This document shows positions 34,353 through 42,869 of a stretch of 64,000 bases of DNA, one piece after another. Source of the stretch: Streptomyces sp. CB01635 (GTDB taxonomy: Bacteria; Actinomycetota; Actinomycetes; Streptomycetales; Streptomycetaceae); the NCBI RefSeq assembly GCF_002803065.1, contig NZ_NNBL01000030.1, positions 23,714-87,713 on the forward strand, written 5' to 3'. The notes under the pieces are model-generated. The model did no database searches. It was not told the DNA's origin and saw nothing but the letters and a program-made list of their open reading frames with translations. Both the position numbers and the translations under genes were made by a program. Numbering within the stretch: position 1 is the stretch's first letter; the number at the start of each line of letters is the position of its first letter.

Positions 34353-34790
34353 GTGATCTCCGACCTGCGTACACCACTGCAGCAGCTGCCCGCGATGACC
34401 TACGAGCAGATGCTGGAGAAGGTCCGCTACGAAGGCGCCTACCCCACCCGCGAGCGGGCCGAGGAGGCCACCCATCTGGTCCTCGAGGGACTCGGACGCC
34501 AGCTGACGGGCGACGAACGCGTCGAGCTCGCCGCCCGCCTCCCCTTCGAAGCCGCACGTGTCCTCACGACTCAGATCCCCGACACCCCGCCCCTGACCGG
34601 CTGGGCCTTCGTCAAGGACCTCGCCGACCGCACCGGTGCCTCCCTGGCCACCACCCGCTGGAATACCGGAGCCGTCTTCGCCGCCGTCGCGGCCCTGGCC
34701 GGCCCCGACCTCCTCACCCGCATCCTGCGCCAGCTCCCTTCCGGGTTCGCGCTGCTGTTCGGCCGCGCCGAACTCATTCCCGCCGCCTGA
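34353..34790 (+). CDS. DUF2267 family protein, second copy
   Basis: A 145-residue paralogue of the previous protein. MTYEQMLEKVRYEGAYPTRE, ATHLVLEGLGRQLTGDERVE and LAARLPFEAARVL align with the upstream copy, and both end 'QLP.GF.LLFGR'. The copies have diverged well, so the duplication is old. The GTG start follows GAAAGG. Probably cotranscribed with hsp18 and the first DUF2267 gene. Confidence 0.85.
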   Translation: MISDLRTPLQQLPAMTYEQMLEKVRYEGAYPTRERAEEATHLVLEGLGRQLTGDERVELAARLPFEAARVLTTQIPDTPPLTGWAFVKDLADRTGASLATTRWNTGAVFAAVAALAGPDLLTRILRQLPSGFALLFGRAELIPAA

Positions 34791-34917
34791 GCGGCCGTGT
34801 CCATCCGGCGCGGGCGCGTTGGTCACGGTGACGCATAGACAGGTTGCAAGGACCCCACGGGACCCCTACCGCGGGCGCCGGGGCAGCAGCAGATGCCCGT
34901 TCCCCTTCGTGGCCGTC

Positions 34918-34956
34918 GATCGAAGCCCTGGTCCACCCGGGACCAGGGCTTCGATC
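34918..34956. terminator. 17-bp perfect hairpin ending the hsp18 operon
   Basis: A perfect 17-bp stem (34918-34934 with 34940-34956) with a 5-base loop ACCCG. No U-tract follows, as is common in Streptomyces. It lies 130 bases after the second DUF2267 gene. Confidence 0.7.
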
Positions 34957-35057
34957 CGCCCCCGGACGCTGGGACGCGGTGGGGGCGGGGCGGGTGTGTA
35001 TGTGACGGGCTGCCCGGCCGGCGGCAGCCCGAAATGCGCGGCGCCCGCACCGAGCGA

Positions 35058-35249
35058 TCAGCGACCAGGCCAGGGATGACGGCGGGCAACGGTGTCCGCT
35101 TGCCAGCGGACGCCCCTGGCGATGCGGCGGCGCAGACTCCTCCGGCAGGCGGGGGCCAGGTCCCGGGCCAAGTCAGAGGGCAGGCTCGGACAGGCGACCA
35201 GGACGAGCCGCAGGTTCCTGCCGTTCGTGTCCGCGTCGGGCTGCCTCAT
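35058..35249 (-). CDS. Short ORF, probably a truncated gene
   Basis: A 63-codon ORF reading MRQPDADTNGRNLRLVLVAC, PSLPSDLARDLAP and GVRWQADTVARRH. Its opening resembles the N-terminus of a larger Streptomyces membrane protein family that starts 'RLRLVLVACP.LPADLARDL' and continues 'GV.W.V.V', but the rest is absent. I infer truncation by frameshift; the product is unknown. Confidence 0.35.
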   Translation of the reverse strand: MRQPDADTNGRNLRLVLVACPSLPSDLARDLAPACRRSLRRRIARGVRWQADTVARRHPWPGR

Positions 35250-35384
35250 ACACCCTTGTCCTGCCGCTGGGTGGGCCCCGGTGATGTCGCGCCTCGACGC
35301 TTCCCCCAGGCTGTCATCACAGGGCGGTCCGCTCGTCCACCCGTTCGGCATCACGCCGCGCCTGCGGGCCGGAGAACACCTAGC

Positions 35385-35885
35385 ATGCTGAGTGTGCGAC
35401 CCATTCTCCCGAAGTTCGAGGGCGGCCGGGTACAGGGCCTCTTGCAGCTCATCGAGGACGGCATCCACCTCGTCGTCGCGGCGCTCCTTGTACTGCTCGC
35501 GGGGCTCCTGACCGTCGGGGTCGTCCACGATGTCATCAGGTCGATCCAGGGGCCATACCGTGAGGAGACGGTCGTTCTCTCCGCCCTGGACAACGGCCTT
35601 GTGCTGTTCATCGTGGCCGAGCTGCTCCACACCGTCCGCCTCACCATCAGGAACCAGACCCTCGACGCGGAGCCGTTCCTCGTCGTTGGCCTGATTGCCG
35701 GCATCCGCAGGGTGCTCATCGTGACAGCCGAGGCGGAGAAGTCCTTCCGATGGAACGTTGAGGGGATCGAACTGCTCATCCTGGCGGGGCTGATCCTCGT
35801 GATGGCGACAGCGGTGTACGTGTGGCGGCGCTCGACGCGGCCCGGAGACTACCTCCCGCTCGAGGAGGCGCGGCGCTCCCCGTAG
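35385..35885 (+). CDS. psiE: PsiE-family membrane protein
   Basis: A 166-residue membrane protein with four helices (IHLVVAALLVLLAGLLTVGV; NGLVLFIVAELLHTVRL; PFLVVGLIAGIRRVLIVTA; IELLILAGLILVMATAVYV). The central motif TIRNQTLDAEPFLVVGLIAG is characteristic of the phosphate-starvation-inducible PsiE family. The biochemical role of the family is unknown. GGAG lies 10 bases before the ATG. PsiE genes are a recurring member of the enterobacterial heat-resistance locus, which makes its place beside hsp18 interesting. Confidence 0.85.
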   Translation: MLSVRPILPKFEGGRVQGLLQLIEDGIHLVVAALLVLLAGLLTVGVVHDVIRSIQGPYREETVVLSALDNGLVLFIVAELLHTVRLTIRNQTLDAEPFLVVGLIAGIRRVLIVTAEAEKSFRWNVEGIELLILAGLILVMATAVYVWRRSTRPGDYLPLEEARRSP

Positions 35886-35894
35886 CCGGCGCCG

Positions 35895-36286
35895 TCACCC
35901 ATCCCGGTGCGCGGGTCCTGATCCGTCACCTTCCGCCTCCACGGCCGCCCGCACCCGCCGCTCCTCGCGTGCAGAGCCGACGTCCCGTTCCAGGGGTGTG
36001 CGGCTCACCGCCGTCGCGAGGTCTTCCAAGGCCCGCGTCTGCAGTTCCGCCCCGCGCCGCACCACCGGGCTCCGGTCCCCTTCGGCGGCGCCGTCCCACG
36101 CCCGGAGCGCCTCCTCCACTCGCCCCCAATCCGGATTCCTGTGCTCGCGCACGTCGACTGCCGCCTTGCGCGGTGTCCGCCTCCAAGGCCTCGGCGAACC
36201 GCTCCGCATCGGGGACGAAACGACTGTCGGCCCGCAGGGACGTCGCTCTCCGTGAGCATCGCCACCCGGCCGAACCCCTTGAGCGC
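35895..36286 (-). pseudogene. FUSC-family C-terminal tail (fused to a Dyp remnant)
   Basis: ALKGFGRVAMLTESDVPAGR, then in the next frame PDAERFAEALEADTAQ, then VREHRNPDWGRVEEALRAWD, VVRRGAELQTRALEDLATAV and SRTPLERDV. Each segment matches the C-terminus of the intact FUSC protein at 39924 (ALKSIGRAAMLLEAHLPGRG; VVRRGAELLLGALEELTAAL; DTTPLERDV). Two frameshifts occur. It is a second, inverted copy of the FUSC tail. Confidence 0.75.
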
Positions 36287-36581
36287 CATCCCTTCGCGGA
36301 ACTCCGCCGGAAAGCTCTCGAGTGATGACTCGCGAACGCCCAGGGCACGCAGCCCGGAATAGCTCAGGGCCACGTTCAGCCAGGCCTTCTCCGGGGTCCC
36401 ACCAGTTTGGCCGCTGTGGCCACTTGGGGTGCCAGGCGCCGCAGCATACGGCGGTCGTCCGCCGGTCGTCGATGCGTAGCAGGAAGTAGGCGCCGGTGTA
36501 GAGCGAGGGCCGTTGCCGCAGCACCAGGCCCTGGATGTCCGCCAGGTCCAGAGCCTGTGCCTGGTGCGTCCTCCACGTCAC
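36287..36581 (-). pseudogene. Dyp-type peroxidase, N-terminal remnant, frameshifted
   Basis: LADIQGLVLRQRPSLYTGAY and FLLRID in one frame, MLRRLAPQVATAAKLVGP in a second, and VALSYSGLRALGVRESSLES plus FPAEFREGM in a third together give the N-terminal 90 residues of a DyP peroxidase. The haem-binding C-terminal domain is absent. After EFREGM the frame runs directly into FUSC tail sequence. Confidence 0.75.
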
Positions 36582-36666
36582 ACCCGTCCAGCGCGGTGGG
36601 CGTGCAGGTCCCCGGAGACTCCCCGAAGCTGGATCAGGCGGTTACCTCTCACCAAATGGAGACATC

Positions 36667-36729
36667 ATGAGCATTGCCGTTGTGCCACGGCCCAGCATGG
36701 GTGGGCGCACCCGCCAAATGAACGAGTGA
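36667..36729 (+). CDS. 20-codon leader ORF before the KimA-like transporter
   Basis: ATG to TGA encodes MSIAVVPRPSMGGRTRQMNE. A Shine-Dalgarno site (GGAG, 36656-36659) precedes the ATG at suitable distance. The stop lies 7 bases before the GTG of the transporter, which has no good site of its own. Ribosomes finishing the leader could reinitiate on the transporter, so expression may depend on leader translation. Not a known leader as far as I can tell. Confidence 0.5.
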   Translation: MSIAVVPRPSMGGRTRQMNE

Positions 36730-36736
36730 GTCTCAC

Positions 36737-38551
36737 GTGACGCTCGGGCTTGCGCCCAAGAAACCTCACCCCAAGGTCCCACGGCGTCACGGCGAGGGCG
36801 GAAAGTCCCACCTGACCGTGATCCAGGGGCTGGCCGCCCTTTCACTGGACGCCCTCAGTTCGGTCGCGTACGGCCCGGAGGCCATCGTCGTCGTGCTGAT
36901 GGCCGCCGGTTCGGGCGCGCTCACGGCGATGCTGCCGATCACCCTGGTCATCGCCGCGTTGCTGGCCGTCCTGGTCGTCTCCTACCGCCAGGTGATCGCC
37001 GTGCACCCGGACGGCGGTGGAGCCTACGCGGTGGCGAAGAAGGATTTGGGCAGACCCGTCAGTCTGATGGCCGCGGCCAGCCTCATCATCGACTACGTCC
37101 TCACCGTCGCCGTCAGTCTCGCCGCCGGCGCCGCGAGCCTCGCATCGGCGTTTCCCGTCCTTTCCGATCACCTTCTGGCCGTATGCCTGATCGCGCTGTT
37201 CGCCCTCACCGTCGTCAATCTGCGCGGCATCGCGGACAGCGCGCGGGTGCTGATGCTGCCCACAGTGCTGTTCATCGTCAGCGTGACCGCTGTCATCGTG
37301 GTGGGGCTGTTTCGGGCCCATCCCGCAGCCACGGTCGGAACGTCCCAGTCCTTCCCTGCCGTCGAGGCGCTGGGCGTGCTCCTGGTGCTCAAGGCGTTCT
37401 CCGCGGGATGCTCGGCGCTGACCGGGGTGGAGGCCATCGCCAACGCCGTTCCGATGTTCCGCCAACCACGCGTCAAGCGGGCGCAACACACCGAGCTGAT
37501 GCTGGGGTTGCTGCTGGGCGCCATGCTCATCGGGCTGTCATTGCTGATTCGCCGCCATCACGTGGTGCCACGCGGCGGTGTGACGCTGCTGGCCCAGCTG
37601 ACCGCCGGTGCCTTCGGGACCGGCTGGGCCTACTACGCCATCAGCCTCATCGTCACTCTCGTACTGGGCATCGCCGCGAACACCAGCTTCGGCGGCCTTC
37701 CGGTCCTGATGAGTGTCCTCGCCAAGGACGACCGTCTCCCTCATCTGTTCGCCCTCCGCTCGGAGCGGCCCGTCCACCGCTGGGGCGTCGTGGCCCTGGC
37801 GGTGCTGGCCGGCGTCACGCTGGTCGTCGCCAGTGCCGACACCCAGCGCCTGATCCCGCTCTTTGCCATCGGCGTCTTCGTCGGCTTCACCATCAGCCAG
37901 ATCGGCCTCGTCCGGCACTGGAGCACGCAACGCCCCGACGGCTGGTTGCCCCGGGCCTTGGTCAACGGCGTCGGGGCTGTGCTGACCGCCGTCGCCGGAA
38001 TCGTCCTGCTCACCACCAAGTTCCTCGCCGGTGCCTGGATCGTCGTCCTCATCGTGCCGCTGCTGATGCTGCTGTTCTCCCGGATCGAGCGCTATTACAC
38101 ACGCGTTCGCGACCAACTCAGATTGGACGGCACCCCGCCACGCCCCACACGAACCCACAGTCTGGTCATCGTCCCCCTGGGCAGGGTCGACATGGTCGCC
38201 GTCGCCGCCCTAAACGCCGCGTCCTCACTGGGCGATGAGGTCGTCGTGGTCGCCGTCTTCGACGACCGGACGAAAGCAGACGCCATGCGCGCCGACTGGG
38301 CGCGATGGGACCCCGGCCCACGGCTCGACATCATCGACAGCCCTCAGCACTCCCTGGTGCATCCAGTCATCGGCTACGTCGAGCAGGTCGCCCGCAACGG
38401 CGGGCAGGTCGCCGTACTCATCCCCCAGGTGGAACCCCTGCACGGCCGCTACCGGATTCTCCAGAACCAACGAGGCATTCTGATGGCCGGCCTGCTGAGT
38501 TCCCGCACCGACGTAGTCGTATGCCTGCTCAAAATCCAGTTGGGCCTGTGA
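36737..38551 (+). CDS. APC-superfamily transporter, KimA/YdaO-like (probable K+ uptake)
   Basis: A 604-residue protein with about 12 helices and a 110-residue cytoplasmic C-terminal domain. The N-terminus GKSHLTVIQGLAALSLDALS then SVAYGPEAIVVVL is the KimA/YdaO signature rather than that of amino-acid permeases. HPDGGGAYAVAKKDLGRPVS and GVEAIANAVPMFRQP are also typical. KimA of Bacillus imports K+ with H+ and is inhibited by c-di-AMP; the soluble tail here (THSLVIVPLGRVDMVAVAAL) would be the regulatory part. I see no ydaO-type riboswitch upstream. Potassium transport is inferred from family only. Confidence 0.78.
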   Translation: MTLGLAPKKPHPKVPRRHGEGGKSHLTVIQGLAALSLDALSSVAYGPEAIVVVLMAAGSGALTAMLPITLVIAALLAVLVVSYRQVIAVHPDGGGAYAVAKKDLGRPVSLMAAASLIIDYVLTVAVSLAAGAASLASAFPVLSDHLLAVCLIALFALTVVNLRGIADSARVLMLPTVLFIVSVTAVIVVGLFRAHPAATVGTSQSFPAVEALGVLLVLKAFSAGCSALTGVEAIANAVPMFRQPRVKRAQHTELMLGLLLGAMLIGLSLLIRRHHVVPRGGVTLLAQLTAGAFGTGWAYYAISLIVTLVLGIAANTSFGGLPVLMSVLAKDDRLPHLFALRSERPVHRWGVVALAVLAGVTLVVASADTQRLIPLFAIGVFVGFTISQIGLVRHWSTQRPDGWLPRALVNGVGAVLTAVAGIVLLTTKFLAGAWIVVLIVPLLMLLFSRIERYYTRVRDQLRLDGTPPRPTRTHSLVIVPLGRVDMVAVAALNAASSLGDEVVVVAVFDDRTKADAMRADWARWDPGPRLDIIDSPQHSLVHPVIGYVEQVARNGGQVAVLIPQVEPLHGRYRILQNQRGILMAGLLSSRTDVVVCLLKIQLGL

Positions 38552-38589
38552 CCCCGTCACTCACGTGACGGCGCCCCAGTGGCACACCA

Positions 38590-38921
38590 TCAAGTCCCTT
38601 CATCACGGAGGGCCATTGATTCACGAACCTGCAACGCATGGCGCCGCTTCGCCCCGCCGAACTTGAAGGTCAGGGCCGTAGCGGGGCCCCGCACTCCGTT
38701 GTAGTAAGCGGTGTGCCACAACCGCCGGTCGGTGCCCGCGAGGTGGACCTCTCCTTCGTGGAAGGCGAGTGCCGGCGCGGCGAGGTCTTGAAGGCCCTGG
38801 TATGGATCAGGCTGGCGGCGGTCCAGCTGCTGCCGGTGTACCGGTTGCAGTGCATCGCGTTGTCGCCGCCGACGTGACGACAACCCCTCGAACAGAACGA
38901 AGAAAACAAAAGCCGGTACAA
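38590..38921 (-). pseudogene. Lectin-like beta-propeller repeat remnant
   Basis: MHCNRYTGSSWTAASLIHTR in one frame and PALAFHEGEVHLAGTDRRLW then HTAYYNGV in another resemble tachylectin/bulb-type repeats ('YNGSSWT....', 'PALA...G.LH....D..LW...Y'). Frames are broken and no signal peptide is seen. Confidence 0.3.
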
Positions 38922-39057
38922 GTTCCCCTATGGCGACTTCGAGAAAGTGCACCGCCGCGGAGTCCTCTCCGCGGAGTCACGCGCCGGGCAGTACAAGCAC
39001 ACCGACATAGAGGTTGCCGTGGCTCATGTGCACGGAATGCTGGAAGAACTTTCCTGA
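38878..39057 (+). pseudogene. C-terminal remnant of a conserved hypothetical protein
   Basis: An open frame from a TGA at 38875 to the TGA at 39055 reads SRYKFPYGDFEKVHRRGVLS and AGQYKHTDIEVAVAHVHGML. It is strongly protein-like and has no start codon before the conserved part. I take it as the last 55 codons of a small Streptomyces protein of unknown function. Confidence 0.45.
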
Positions 39058-39264
39058 GCCAGACTCACGCCCCGCCTGCCGTCCCCGCGCCGCCCTGTGC
39101 CAACGCACCCGCCCCGCGGTGTCACGGGCACCGGCGGCAGTTCGGGAGCAGTCAACCGTGCCTCGCCGAACCGGAAGCCGGGCATCAGTGTCCCCAGTCC
39201 GATTCGCGCGACGTGCTCACCAGCCAGCGGGCCCGCGCCACCATCGCCCCCACCTTCTCAACGC

Positions 39265-39670
39265 CCGCGAGCCGTTACCCCCTCAACGACCTGCAGCAAT
39301 GGATCGGACACAAGCACCCTGCCGGCACCCGCTACTACGCGGCGATCCTGCAACGCACCCTCACCGCGTCCCACGAGAAGGCCGACTACTTCGACCGCAA
39401 CTTCCGCACCATCCAGGTCCTCATCGACCGCGAGTGCATCCTCACCGGAGCCACCCACCAGGCGGCGAACAGCCCGGGAAGTACTACTGGCCTGGGCGAG
39501 CGCGCTACTGCAATTACGACTTCTTCGCCAAGTGTCCGCACCGGCTGGTCTGCGCACGCTGCCCGTTCTACGTCCCGACCCCGCGAGAACTCGGAACGAC
39601 GGACGGCTTCATCCCTCTGCCCCGCCTCATGAAGACGATTACACGACCGAATGGAGAAGATCCCAAGTAG
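39265..39670 (+). pseudogene. Tyrosine recombinase (integrase) C-terminal remnant
   Basis: YPLNDLQQWIGHKHPAGTRY and YAAILQRTLTASHEKADYFD include the 'LQ.W.GHK....T..YY' block with the catalytic Tyr of tyrosine recombinases. After a shift the tail KYYWPGRARYCNYDFFAKCP, HRLVCARCPFYVP follows, the Cys-containing tail of transposon-type integrases. The rest of the catalytic domain is missing. Confidence 0.7.
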
Positions 39671-39923
39671 CTGCTCTCACTGGCTCGCTGCGAACACTCA
39701 GCTGGCTGCCCGGCTCCCGGAACCCGAGCGCAGCCGCCACACATCGGGATGCCGCGGGGCCGGCGCCCGTGACAGCGGCACCTGGATCCGCCCCGTCTGG
39801 TGGCCGGCGTTCCGGCCGGACTCCTCGGTTCGCTCCCGGGCGGCACCGCGTGGTAGCTCGCGTGGACGGGTGCACGGTGCGGCTGGCGGCGGACGGCCCC
39901 GGCCTCGCCCTAAGCTCGGCGCC

Positions 39924-42125
39924 GTGACGTGGCTGCGGGCTCTGGGGCTGATCGTGCGCTCCGGGCTGACGATTGAGAGGACCCGGCTCGAGCCGCTGGT
40001 CGCACTGCGCGCCGCGGCCGGAGTAGCAACCGTGATCGGGCTCGCGCTGTGGCTTGTCTCCCCGGCCTATGCCACGTCCGCCGCGTTCGGAGCCTTCTCG
40101 GCCGGCGCCGCCACGTTCCAGCGAAGTTGGCGCCCACGCAAGGTGCTTGCGCTGGCCGCCGGCGCGGGCCTGGCGCTCAGCACCTTCCTGGGATATCTGG
40201 TGGGGGCGCACCCCGTGCCGTTCCTCCTGCTGCTCGCCCTGTGGTCCTTCGGCGCCGGAATGGCCTGGGCCGCGGGCTCGACCGCCGGGATCGTCGCGGC
40301 CACCACGATCGGCATCATGCTGGTGACCATCACCCTGCCGACCACCGTGGTGCAGGCGCTGGAGCACGCCGCGGTGATCGCCTTCGGCGGTGTGGTGCAA
40401 GCGACGCTGATCCTGCTGTTCCCGATCCGCCGCTGGGGAGCGCACCGGGATGCGCTCGCCGACGCCCTCGCCGCCGTGGCCGACTACGCCCGGCGGCTGC
40501 GGCACGACCCGGTGGCCCCCTTCGCCCCGGAACCGATGATGACGGCCCGCGACGCCGCTGCGGTCACGCCGTGGCAGGCGCGCCGGCGGCCCGCCGCCTT
40601 GAACGGCCCCCGCGGTCTGGCCGAGCGCATCCGCCCGGTCCTCGCCTCACTCGCCGACCCCCGGGTCGGCGCTCCGGCGGAGGGGCCGGAACGCGACCGG
40701 ACGCGGGAACTCCTGAAGGCGGCCGGCGAGGTGCTGGACGCCACTGCCCACTCGATCCGCCGCGGTACCCCGGTCCAGGTGCCCTCCGAAGCCATGGAGG
40801 CCCTCGGGGGCGGGGAGGAGGAGGTGCTGCGGGGGCCGGCGCGGCTGGCAGCGGTGCGGCTGTTCGATCTGCTGCGCGAGGTCGTGGAGATCGCGGACAG
40901 CGGCGACACTCACGCGGCGAACGCCCCGGCACTGGTGCGTCCGACCATGTTCCGGATGGTGCCGGTCGTGCTGCGTGCGATGTGCCGCGAGCTCACCCGG
41001 GACTCGACTGTTCTCCGGCACGCTGTACGCCTCGCCGGGGTGGCTTGCCTCGGCTATCTGCTCGGCAATGCGCTTCCGCTGGGCCACGGCTACTGGGTGC
41101 CGATCACCTCCGTCATGGTGCTGCGGCCCGACTTCCACCAGACCTACTCCCGTGCTGTGGCCCGGTTCGCCGGCACCTTCGTCGGCGTCGGACTGGCCAC
41201 CGGAGTGGTGCAGTTGGCTCACCCGGGCGCATATCTGTCCGGCGGGCTGGCCGTGTTCTCGGCCGGGTTGATGTACCTGCTGATGCGCACCGGGTACGCG
41301 GTCTCGCAGTCCTTCGCCGCAGCATATGTCGTCTTCCTGCTCGGGATGGGGGGCGAGGAGTGGCACCAGACGGTGCGGGACCGAGTGCTTCTGACCCTGC
41401 TCGGCGGTGCGCTCGCGATGCTGGCCTATGTGGTCTTTCCGGCCTGGGAGACCCCGCGGCTGCTGGACCGTCTCGCGGACTGGCTCGCCGCGAACGGGCG
41501 GTACGCGGCGGCGGTGGTCGGCAGCTACGCGGATCCCGGCGGCGGGCATCGCGCGGAAGTGCGGCAGGCACTGCTTGCCGCCCGTAAGAAGGAGGCCGCG
41601 TGGGACGAGGCTTTCGAGCGGTCCAAGCAAGAGCCGGTGAAGCATCGTGGACTGACCCGCAGTGCGGCCCAGGACGCGTATGAGGCGCTCAAGTCGATAG
41701 GGCGGGCGGCGATGCTTCTGGAGGCCCATCTGCCGGGACGAGGGGTGCGGCCCGTCCCGGAAGCCGCACTGTTCGCGGCGGCCCTGCGGGCGGACACCGC
41801 GCGTGCGGCGCGGGACGTACGTGAGCGGCGGGCCCCGGGATGGGAGCGGGTAGCGGCGGCGCTCGACGCCTGGGAGGGCGCGGACGGCGGTGATGATCCG
41901 GTGGTGCGGCGTGGCGCGGAACTTTTGCTGGGGGCCCTGGAGGAGCTGACGGCCGCGCTGGACACGACACCGCTGGAACGGGATGTCGAGTCGGTCCGGG
42001 AGGCGCGGGAGGACCGGCAGGAGCGAACGGCACCGGAGGACGAGGCGGCAGATGCGGAAGAGGAACAGGAACTCCGGCGGAGGCGCGGTGACGGCCCGAC
42101 TCCGCCACCCAAGGACGGCGGATAG
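39924..42125 (+). CDS. FUSC-family (aromatic acid exporter-like) membrane protein
   Basis: A 733-residue protein with two blocks of about six helices (residues 25-175 and 375-520), each followed by a soluble helical domain. The second block contains GHGYWVPITSVMVLRPDFHQ, the FUSC domain hallmark. The C-terminal 200 residues are helical and charged. FUSC proteins are related to AaeB and YccS and are thought to export aromatic acids or other stress metabolites. The GTG at 39924 begins the first amphipathic segment (VTWLRALGLIVRSG). A decayed copy of the C-terminus lies at 35895-36286 in the opposite orientation. Confidence 0.85.
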   Translation: MTWLRALGLIVRSGLTIERTRLEPLVALRAAAGVATVIGLALWLVSPAYATSAAFGAFSAGAATFQRSWRPRKVLALAAGAGLALSTFLGYLVGAHPVPFLLLLALWSFGAGMAWAAGSTAGIVAATTIGIMLVTITLPTTVVQALEHAAVIAFGGVVQATLILLFPIRRWGAHRDALADALAAVADYARRLRHDPVAPFAPEPMMTARDAAAVTPWQARRRPAALNGPRGLAERIRPVLASLADPRVGAPAEGPERDRTRELLKAAGEVLDATAHSIRRGTPVQVPSEAMEALGGGEEEVLRGPARLAAVRLFDLLREVVEIADSGDTHAANAPALVRPTMFRMVPVVLRAMCRELTRDSTVLRHAVRLAGVACLGYLLGNALPLGHGYWVPITSVMVLRPDFHQTYSRAVARFAGTFVGVGLATGVVQLAHPGAYLSGGLAVFSAGLMYLLMRTGYAVSQSFAAAYVVFLLGMGGEEWHQTVRDRVLLTLLGGALAMLAYVVFPAWETPRLLDRLADWLAANGRYAAAVVGSYADPGGGHRAEVRQALLAARKKEAAWDEAFERSKQEPVKHRGLTRSAAQDAYEALKSIGRAAMLLEAHLPGRGVRPVPEAALFAAALRADTARAARDVRERRAPGWERVAAALDAWEGADGGDDPVVRRGAELLLGALEELTAALDTTPLERDVESVREAREDRQERTAPEDEAADAEEEQELRRRRGDGPTPPPKDGG

Positions 42126-42211
42126 GCAGCGCCGCGTTCCGTGCGGCAAGCCGGGGTTTCGTGCCGGAACCGGACGGCGGGATGTGCGCACGGCCGGAGC
42201 CGTGAGCGGTG

Positions 42212-42856
42212 TCAGGTCTCCCCGGAGGCCGGTGGCCCGGTCTCCTCATCGGGATCGAGGAAGTACGGATTTTCCATGATCATGCCGTTCAGCCAGACCT
42301 TCGGATGGGCCTTGACCAGTGGGACGATCAGGTCACTGTGGAACAGCTCCAGGTCGTACATGCACATCCCCACCTGGGGATGCGACTGCAGCCACCGGGT
42401 CGCGTGCATCTCGTACCGGACCAGGTCCTGGACGAAGGCGGGCTGCACCAAGGGCTGGGCCCAGCTCATATCGGCAGCAAGCCGGGCGCAGGTGCGCTTG
42501 TCGGACGGGAATATTTCGTCGGACCATGCGTACATACGGGCCAGGGTGCGGTCTCCGTCGAAGGTCCCGTCCTGCAGATATTCGTTCGGGCCCTTGATCT
42601 GGAAGTTGTTGCCGCCCCGGCCCACCGCGGGGGCGGCAGAGGCCAGGATGTCTCGGAAAGTACGGCCCTCGCCTTCGGTGCCTATGAGGAGGCAGCTGTG
42701 CCCTGCACTCAGGCCGTCCGCCAAGAACGGGGTCATGAGCCGGTCCCGCTCGGCACGTCCCCGGTACAGGGCACAGATGTGGTCGCCAGGAGTCAGCGGT
42801 ACTCCGCCCAGGTGAGCGACAGCAGCCAAGGGGGCGTCGGCACTCCGTTGATCCAC
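42212..42856 (-). CDS. MEDS domain sensor protein
   Basis: A 214-residue protein of the MEDS (DcmR-type sensory) family. LTPGDHICALYRGRAERDRL, MTPFLADGLSAGHSCLLIGT and MSWAQPLVQPAFVQDLVRYE match the family. The fold is RecA/KaiC-like, without a Walker A motif here. Such domains sense small organic compounds or redox signals and usually act next to a transcription factor or anti-sigma system. It lies 13 bases downstream of the PucR-type regulator gene, so the two should act together. Confidence 0.82.
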   Translation of the reverse strand: MDQRSADAPLAAVAHLGGVPLTPGDHICALYRGRAERDRLMTPFLADGLSAGHSCLLIGTEGEGRTFRDILASAAPAVGRGGNNFQIKGPNEYLQDGTFDGDRTLARMYAWSDEIFPSDKRTCARLAADMSWAQPLVQPAFVQDLVRYEMHATRWLQSHPQVGMCMYDLELFHSDLIVPLVKAHPKVWLNGMIMENPYFLDPDEETGPPASGET

Positions 42857-42869
42857 GCTATTCTCCCGA

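Noticed and set aside
36640..36736. A ydaO/c-di-AMP riboswitch upstream of the KimA-like gene
   Set aside because: The leader is under 100 bases from the previous remnant and carries no recognisable ydaO core; a short coding leader explains it better.
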